Part shown: piece by piece, positions 5,801-8,875 of the stretch | Numbering within the stretch: the stretch's first letter is position 1 | How the letters are laid out: each line of letters begins with the position of its first letter | The notes under the pieces: generated by a model | Databases searched by the model: none | What the model was told of the DNA's origin: nothing | What the model saw: only the letters and a program-made list of their open reading frames with translations | Assembly (NCBI GenBank): GCA_031257235.1 | Contig: JAIRPA010000173.1 | Span: 1 to 8,875 of the forward strand | DNA: 8,875 bases | Source: Burkholderiales bacterium | GTDB lineage: Bacteria > Pseudomonadota > Gammaproteobacteria > Burkholderiales > Casimicrobiaceae | Reading direction: 5' to 3' | Translations under genes and position numbers: made by a program

Positions 5801-8800
5801 ACGACGAGCCAATCCCGGAAGAGTTCAACGCAAACGAAAGCGGATTATTGTTGGTGCCAAACTGAACAAAAGCCGTGTCGGGAGCGCCGATCATGTTTTG
5901 AACAATCGTATTGCCGCCGCCACGACTCACAATCGGGTCCGAAAAGAAAATACCGCGCTCGCCTTCAAAGCTGATCTTGGTATTCTCAACGTTGACGGCT
6001 TCTCTTTGTCCGTCGGCGGTATTGTTGTTAAACGCAATGATTCCGGTATCGGCAATCAGTTTTAATTCCCCGTTGCCTCCCGAAACAGGCGAGATATAAA
6101 TCGCGCCGCCGCTCATGGCTGCGGTATTGCCTTCAAAAAAGGTATTGCCGTGAATCGTCACATCGTTGGCGTAAATCGCGCCACCGCTTGTGCCTGCCGA
6201 ATTGCTGCCAAAATAAGCATTGGTGCCGATTTCAACCGTTGCCCTACCCTGGTTCTCTGCCGTCGCATAAATCGCGCCGCCGCTTCCCTGCAAGGCATCG
6301 TTCTCGACAAAGTCGATGATCATCGCGCCACGATTTCTTTCGTGGGTGGAAGAATCAATTTCCGTCTCCACGCCCACTTCATTGATCGTCCCGACTTTAA
6401 CCAGCGTTTCTCCTTGTTTGGAGGAGGCGTAAATCGCGCCGCCGCTACCTTTCGCGGTATTGGCGCCGCCGTTTAAATCAGAGGGCGGCGCAAAGGCGAT
6501 GGCAAGGGAGGTGCCATAAGCCAACGTAGAGGCGTCTTCAATCAAGACGGTTGCATTGCCTTCATTGGCCAACACCGCAATCGCGCCGCCGTGTCCGTTC
6601 GTTTCGACTTTATTGTCGTTAAAGGTGACTTTGTGAGAATCAGATAGATATTGCGCATTCGACCCGATCGAAACCATGGCATTGTCGCCGGCGATGGCCG
6701 CAATCGCGCCCCCCCATGAAATCACATTGGGGTCTTGGGATTGACTGTTGACCTGATTACCTCTGAAGTTGGTGCCACAACCTAGCGTCACAGTGACATC
6801 TTTACCGTTATTTTCCGAGCCTGTCAGTAAATTATTGCCCGTCGCGGCTAAAATCGCGCCACCGGAGGCAGGAATACCCAGCACCTGAGACACGCTCACG
6901 CCGCCGGCTGCGTTATTGGAGAAAGAAAGATCATTCCCCATCGTCACTTCGGTAGAGCCCGAACGCGAATACACATAAACGGCACCGCCCAAGCCACCGT
7001 GACTTTCCGTGGGGCTTGCCATGTTTCCGGAGACATTATTACCCATCGTAATCTTGTCGCCCAAAGTCAATTGGGCATCGCCGCCGTGAGTGGTATGCGT
7101 GGAAACATAAATCGCGCCACCGTCGTCACGCGCCTGATGACCGGTCAAGGTGACGGTACCCAATCCGGTGAAATCAATGATCGCGTCAGTATTATCCACG
7201 GGTTGAGTTGAAGCATTCACCGTATCGACAAAATAAGAACCCACCGCGCCGCCGTAATTCGAGCGGTTGTCCAACAAGACAAGATTGCCGCCGCCGCTGA
7301 AACTCAACGCGCTTTGCCCGTCTCTGGGCGCCGTCACCACATTGATCACGCCGCCGTTTTCCGCAATCGGATCCGTCATCCCCAGCACATTCACGCCGGC
7401 AACCGTTAGGGTTGTTCCGGTGGGAATATCAAAGTTGAGTCTGCCGTCGTATAAGCCGTCCGTTCGATTCAATTGCCCATCATCGGTAGCATTCTGATAA
7501 TTGACAATCTCACCGACCACAAACCGGTTTCTGATCTGCAAATCACGATCAATGGTGACGGTTGAGGGGGTGACATTATTAAAGTTCGCGCCGTCGGGCG
7601 TCACACCCCGCGCAATCAATGAACCCGTGAGACGCCCGGCGTCCGGCGACCCCGGAGAAATCAGGTCAATCGCGTTTTGGTGATCCAGCGTTAATTTTCC
7701 TCCTTCCAACACCGTGCCGCCCGGAATGAACATTTGCATGGCAATGGTCAACGATCCGCCTTCTTTGACGGTTAATTGACCCAATTGGTAAGACGAAGAA
7801 ACGCCATGCGCGTCTTCAATCACCGGAGGGGTAGAGGTGGAGTGATCCAACGCAACATCCCAAGAATCATTGACTTCCGAATACTGATATTGCACCCACT
7901 GTGCGGTCATACTCAACTGCGTGGAAGGATCGGAAGTGAGTTTCCAATCGCCGCCGGTGACCAATAAGCCGGAAATATTAGGCGCACCGGCTGAGGTGAA
8001 GTCAAAGGTTTTACCGTTGGTGCCGGCACCTTCTTCGTCAAACAAGACAAAGTCCAAAGCGAGGTAGTTGGCCAAATCGCTTGTAAGATTAGGTTCTTGC
8101 CGGTTATCGTTGTGCGGGTTGTACCAAACGTTCCAATCGTTCGATTGGTTATCCCATGACTTCGCTCCACCGCGCCAAGCAATCACTTGGTTTTGGTCGG
8201 CGGTGTACTTCACCGCAACCGCCATCGGTTTTGAAGGATCGTCTTCATAGTGTCTGAAGATAATATCCGCGTGCTGTTCGCGGCTTAAAGCCACCGCATC
8301 ATTGTTGATGGGATTGCCAAGCGGACCTAACACCGGATTAAAGTATTTTGAGGTATCGCCGCCGTCTTCCGTGGCTAAACCCTCTTCCCCCCACGCATCT
8401 TCACCAATCAAAATATCAAACGTTCCTACCGACACGTTGGTCAACTGTATGGCGAGTTTGTCATCGGAGGTAATGTTCTGGTAGGAAACGGTATCGGCAA
8501 ATATTTTGTCGGAGCCGACCACCCCGTTTTTTGTATTATCGGGACCTAAATCAATCGAGAACAAGGTTTCCCCGCCGTAAAAGTTGGCGGTGCCGTCAAA
8601 GGTCAATTCATTGATCCGATAGTCCACGCCAATCGCGTGCGGAAGATAAGAGAATCGGTTGTCGTTGCTGATGTTGTATTCGGGGACGGTAAATTTATCC
8701 CCGTCCGGTGAAACGGTTCCGTGAATATTGAGCGTTTCGGCTTTAATGGTGCCGGCGCCTTCCATCCTTGCGTTTTGATTCAAGGTAAAGACACTGCCGG

Positions 8801-8875
8801 CGCCGCCGACGGTCAACGAAGTCGTCTCTATGGGCGTAAAGTTCGGCGATGTTTGTTCAAACACGGTGGCTAATC
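2004..8875 (-). CDS. Giant type Va autotransporter with Pmp-like passenger (N-terminus beyond window)
   Basis: This is probably a surface-displayed adhesin or virulence-type autotransporter, with a passenger exported through its own outer-membrane barrel. The frame stays open to the window edge: codons for Leu-Ala-Thr precede the GTG at 8864, so that GTG is not a convincing start, and the signal peptide is not visible. Residues below count from that GTG. About 1870 residues of Gly/Asn/Asp/Thr-rich passenger carry GGA(I/L/V) and FxxN motifs typical of chlamydial Pmp repeats. A boundary motif of the GGGTIKAAAFDLSGVLSPD type occurs at 36-54, 1057-1075 and 1742-1760. A pore-helix linker follows at about 1944-1985, then a barrel at about 2012-2286 ending NHRF. 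Only one cysteine (C696) is present, as expected for a passenger crossing the periplasm unfolded. No catalytic triad or protease motif was recognised. The autotransporter class is very secure; the adhesin role is inferred. Confidence 0.95.
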   Translation of the reverse strand, partial: LATVFEQTSPNFTPIETTSLTVGGAGSVFTLNQNARMEGAGTIKAETLNIHGTVSPDGDKFTVPEYNISNDNRFSYLPHAIGVDYRINELTFDGTANFYGGETLFSIDLGPDNTKNGVVGSDKIFADTVSYQNITSDDKLAIQLTNVSVGTFDILIGEDAWGEEGLATEDGGDTSKYFNPVLGPLGNPINNDAVALSREQHADIIFRHYEDDPSKPMAVAVKYTADQNQVIAWRGGAKSWDNQSNDWNVWYNPHNDNRQEPNLTSDLANYLALDFVLFDEEGAGTNGKTFDFTSAGAPNISGLLVTGGDWKLTSDPSTQLSMTAQWVQYQYSEVNDSWDVALDHSTSTPPVIEDAHGVSSSYQLGQLTVKEGGSLTIAMQMFIPGGTVLEGGKLTLDHQNAIDLISPGSPDAGRLTGSLIARGVTPDGANFNNVTPSTVTIDRDLQIRNRFVVGEIVNYQNATDDGQLNRTDGLYDGRLNFDIPTGTTLTVAGVNVLGMTDPIAENGGVINVVTAPRDGQSALSFSGGGNLVLLDNRSNYGGAVGSYFVDTVNASTQPVDNTDAIIDFTGLGTVTLTGHQARDDGGAIYVSTHTTHGGDAQLTLGDKITMGNNVSGNMASPTESHGGLGGAVYVYSRSGSTEVTMGNDLSFSNNAAGGVSVSQVLGIPASGGAILAATGNNLLTGSENNGKDVTVTLGCGTNFRGNQVNSQSQDPNVISWGGAIAAIAGDNAMVSIGSNAQYLSDSHKVTFNDNKVETNGHGGAIAVLANEGNATVLIEDASTLAYGTSLAIAFAPPSDLNGGANTAKGSGGAIYASSKQGETLVKVGTINEVGVETEIDSSTHERNRGAMIIDFVENDALQGSGGAIYATAENQGRATVEIGTNAYFGSNSAGTSGGAIYANDVTIHGNTFFEGNTAAMSGGAIYISPVSGGNGELKLIADTGIIAFNNNTADGQREAVNVENTKISFEGERGIFFSDPIVSRGGGNTIVQNMIGAPDTAFVQFGTNNNPLSFALNSSGIGSSSYGVDVQSGAFRVVNGSSVDAGQGGFNLATAGTLAGGGTIKAAAFDLSGVLSPDATAITRGSYTTTGNHTFTSAVSPIFGIGDLVLEVTDPAKKATFNGVQLSLDLGSGEPIEEGVNVGGALKDILPSDLIHIEGGVAQGANPNTINLTRWGLGTYRVLDATAPAGVTDLLFDEDNITVLGQQSPFGLNPPRQWTVSLFQDDQNVYLTTWQEANRAMYWRDLVEEDGLGTWSFSGARDWNPQANVVTYADTNVNFLMLDRAVFDTLGWEMSPTVDVAGDGVIVSAMDVTGGDYTFNGGTIYGGTSWVNDDGTLSPASGLLTVSGDDTKATFNLATRFDGGVALNGGTVVLNNDEALGAWNSDNTNAQNTQAGVVTVAAGESFGVTGNGQVLVVTGEDGNDRTLSNHFEVGSRMDPSPEGKLTFDIAPNTTLTLYNVGATNADDQGMTQYLPSGGAVNVVSESPDALVFAAGENSKLAVLNNVAETGGGIAIVQAGVDPSALKVDLFSTFGENQAVSGQGGAIAVLSESADADVYLGEKAYFVDNTAGAQGGALAITGENVNLSLHGNTYFTGNTSEDKGGAIFVAAGSQPDERATVTLDTSNGIIAFKDNKDLVNVGGGKTNSLHLGSDTTISLTGDHNIYFDDPITSDDGHTKDKVVVDLNNAIVQWVGNNTLNVSGVSGEPAVSVQSGTFRMSVKDDNTPVLNMPGGTFELAEGATLAGSGVYGATRHNLNGIISPDSGYLEVPYYNTTTHIFDDPDNTIPESDKIGTMTFQGDLHLGDDSIYRVDLSENGVSDRLLVTGNISVDPNAVVEVVYSENDFTHDPTGEWTIIDNVSTESIHRFQRDPKFGLSEGSLFLDLEIAYEENQSLTEFLNKVKLRIKRNNNGIGDFADTPNQIETADGLEDVNGSPIYNEVISQNPNVKNEDDLRELLDQLSGEIHASLRSALAKSDRAWSGLLNKHAHSYYEDNHEIYLAAVDNTSDEPIFVRALKEQGNLWASVDGKVLQMDATPDRNAAEAKLKGGGLSIGADRVFGDGNKVGIAARGGRSSFKIDDRRSEADIDSYEIGLYAAKEYEAYHFTYGATYGRHNVKTTRNVSMLQTPQKLTADYAINIGQAFGEAGYLFRGKDYMVEPYFGVTWTHIDSASFQEKGGNGALHSPGKIDNYTMVSIGARGQMLVGSAVLEGDLSWQRQLHQRNVGTRLAFDGANDTFTILGNPFVEHSLGVSVGATIPLWKNGTLKIAYDGVISNDTKIHGGFITLNHRF
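2910..3035 (-). other. Autotransporter linker / pore-spanning helix
   Basis: Residues about 1944-1985 switch from beta-rich passenger to a charged, helix-prone stretch (VKNEDDLRELLDQLSG, then EIHASLRSALAKSDRAW). The LSGEIHAS core is a familiar signature just before classical autotransporter barrels, where the helix threads the barrel lumen after translocation. I see no clear Asn-Asn autocleavage pair of the SPATE type, so it is open whether the passenger is released or stays attached. Confidence 0.8.
4047..4349 (-). repeat. Pmp-type GGA/FxxN repeat block B of the passenger
   Basis: Residues about 1506-1606 form a second, shorter Pmp block. It has TGGGIAIV, QGGAIAVL, QGGALAIT and KGGAIFVA, with FVDN and FTGN between them and FKDN just after. 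It occupies the same relative place in the second passenger module as block A does in the first. The two blocks therefore appear to derive from a duplicated module and to have since changed repeat number. Confidence 0.8.
6090..7259 (-). repeat. Pmp-type GGA(I/L/V)/FxxN repeat block A of the passenger
   Basis: Residues about 536-925 contain ten GGA motifs: YGGAVG, DGGAIY, LGGAVY, SGGAIL, WGGAIA, HGGAIA and four SGGAIY. Between them lie FxxN tetrads (FSNN, FRGN, FNDN, FGSN, FEGN, then FNNN just after). This pairing defines the polymorphic outer membrane protein repeat first described in Chlamydia, which forms rungs of a right-handed beta-helix. Spacing between GGA motifs is irregular, about 25-55 residues, so the copies are diverged rather than a fresh tandem array. 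Confidence 0.85.
6098..6446 (-). repeat. Four near-identical 16-bp repeats encoding SGGAIY(A)
   Basis: The plus-strand word aaatcgcgccgccgct starts at 6098, 6269 and 6431, and a one-base variant (G to A at the eleventh base) starts at 6173. Each encodes the Ser-Gly-Gly-Ala-Ile core of a Pmp repeat in the same frame, with looser relatives further right (for example near 6580, 6699, 6850 and 7110). Conservation at the nucleotide level exceeds what the protein motif needs and offers short homologies for in-frame deletion or duplication. Confidence 0.8.

Larger units (their letters stand above)
3642..8759 (-). repeat. Two tandem diverged passenger modules
   Basis: Module 1 (residues about 36-1056) and module 2 (about 1057-1741) show the same landmarks in the same order. 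These are the GTIK...SPD boundary, a Trp-rich segment (VIAWRGGAKSWDN; AMYWRDLVEEDG), VTGGDW against VTGGDY, LEGGKLTLDHQNAI against LNGGTVVLNNDEAL, and GRLNFDIPTGTTLTV against GKLTFDIAPNTTLTL. Next come GGVINVV against GGAVNVV, the GGA block, GIIAFNNN against GIIAFKDN, GIFFSDPIVS against NIYFDDPITS, and VQSGAFRV against VQSGTFRM. A third boundary motif (1742-1760) leads into the barrel-proximal passenger. Module 1 is about 1020 residues and module 2 about 685; much of the difference is the larger GGA block. Confidence 0.75.

Noticed and set aside
2214..8484. Many plus-strand and alternative-frame open frames opposite the autotransporter
   Set aside because: They are shadows of a long, GC-biased, repetitive gene; none has a recognisable domain or start context.
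8862..8864. GTG as the start of the autotransporter
   Set aside because: The frame continues upstream without a stop to the window edge, the next residues are passenger-like, and there is no signal peptide.
2004..8875. Trimeric autotransporter, two-partner secretion protein or serine-protease autotransporter
   Set aside because: The long monomeric barrel with a terminal Phe excludes the trimeric and TPS types, and no GDSGS-like protease motif is visible.

Overview
The window holds two genes, both on the minus strand, separated and flanked by unusually palindrome-dense spacers. The cell is Gram-negative: the dominant gene encodes a classical (type Va) autotransporter with a C-terminal outer-membrane beta-barrel ending in phenylalanine. 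The passenger carries chlamydial Pmp-type GGA(I/L/V) and FxxN repeats. Such large repetitive autotransporters, together with a spacer palindrome containing GTCATTGCGGACTTGATCC, remind me of host- or gut-associated Proteobacteria, perhaps an alphaproteobacterium. This placement is from memory and weak; no rRNA or other marker gene is present.

Layout. Positions 1-362 contain no credible gene. They hold a 52-bp-spaced direct repeat, a composite element with two GC-rich hairpins, further palindromes and a strong minus-strand terminator. Positions 363-1586 (minus) encode a 12-TM major facilitator superfamily transporter; its last codons and stop lie inside a heptanucleotide tandem repeat. Positions 1587-2003 are a second spacer made almost wholly of hairpins, including a 33-bp sequence identical to one in the first spacer. 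It also contains a candidate promoter for the transporter and a probable terminator for the upstream gene. From 2004 to the right edge (minus) runs a giant autotransporter of at least 2290 codons. Its start, signal peptide and promoter lie beyond the window.

How it works together. The autotransporter is presumably secreted through the Sec system and its own barrel, displaying a long beta-helical, adhesin-like passenger. The passenger visible here is two copies of one ordered module plus a third copy of the boundary motif, so it seems to have grown by duplication. The MFS gene lies downstream on the same strand but has its own predicted promoter and is shielded by hairpins, so I see no operonic or functional link. 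It is visibly more AT-rich than the autotransporter and may have a separate origin. I found no CRISPR array, tRNA, rRNA, transposase, or defence or biosynthetic system. The most notable features are the modular Pmp-like autotransporter and the mosaic of short palindromic repeats shared between the two spacers.
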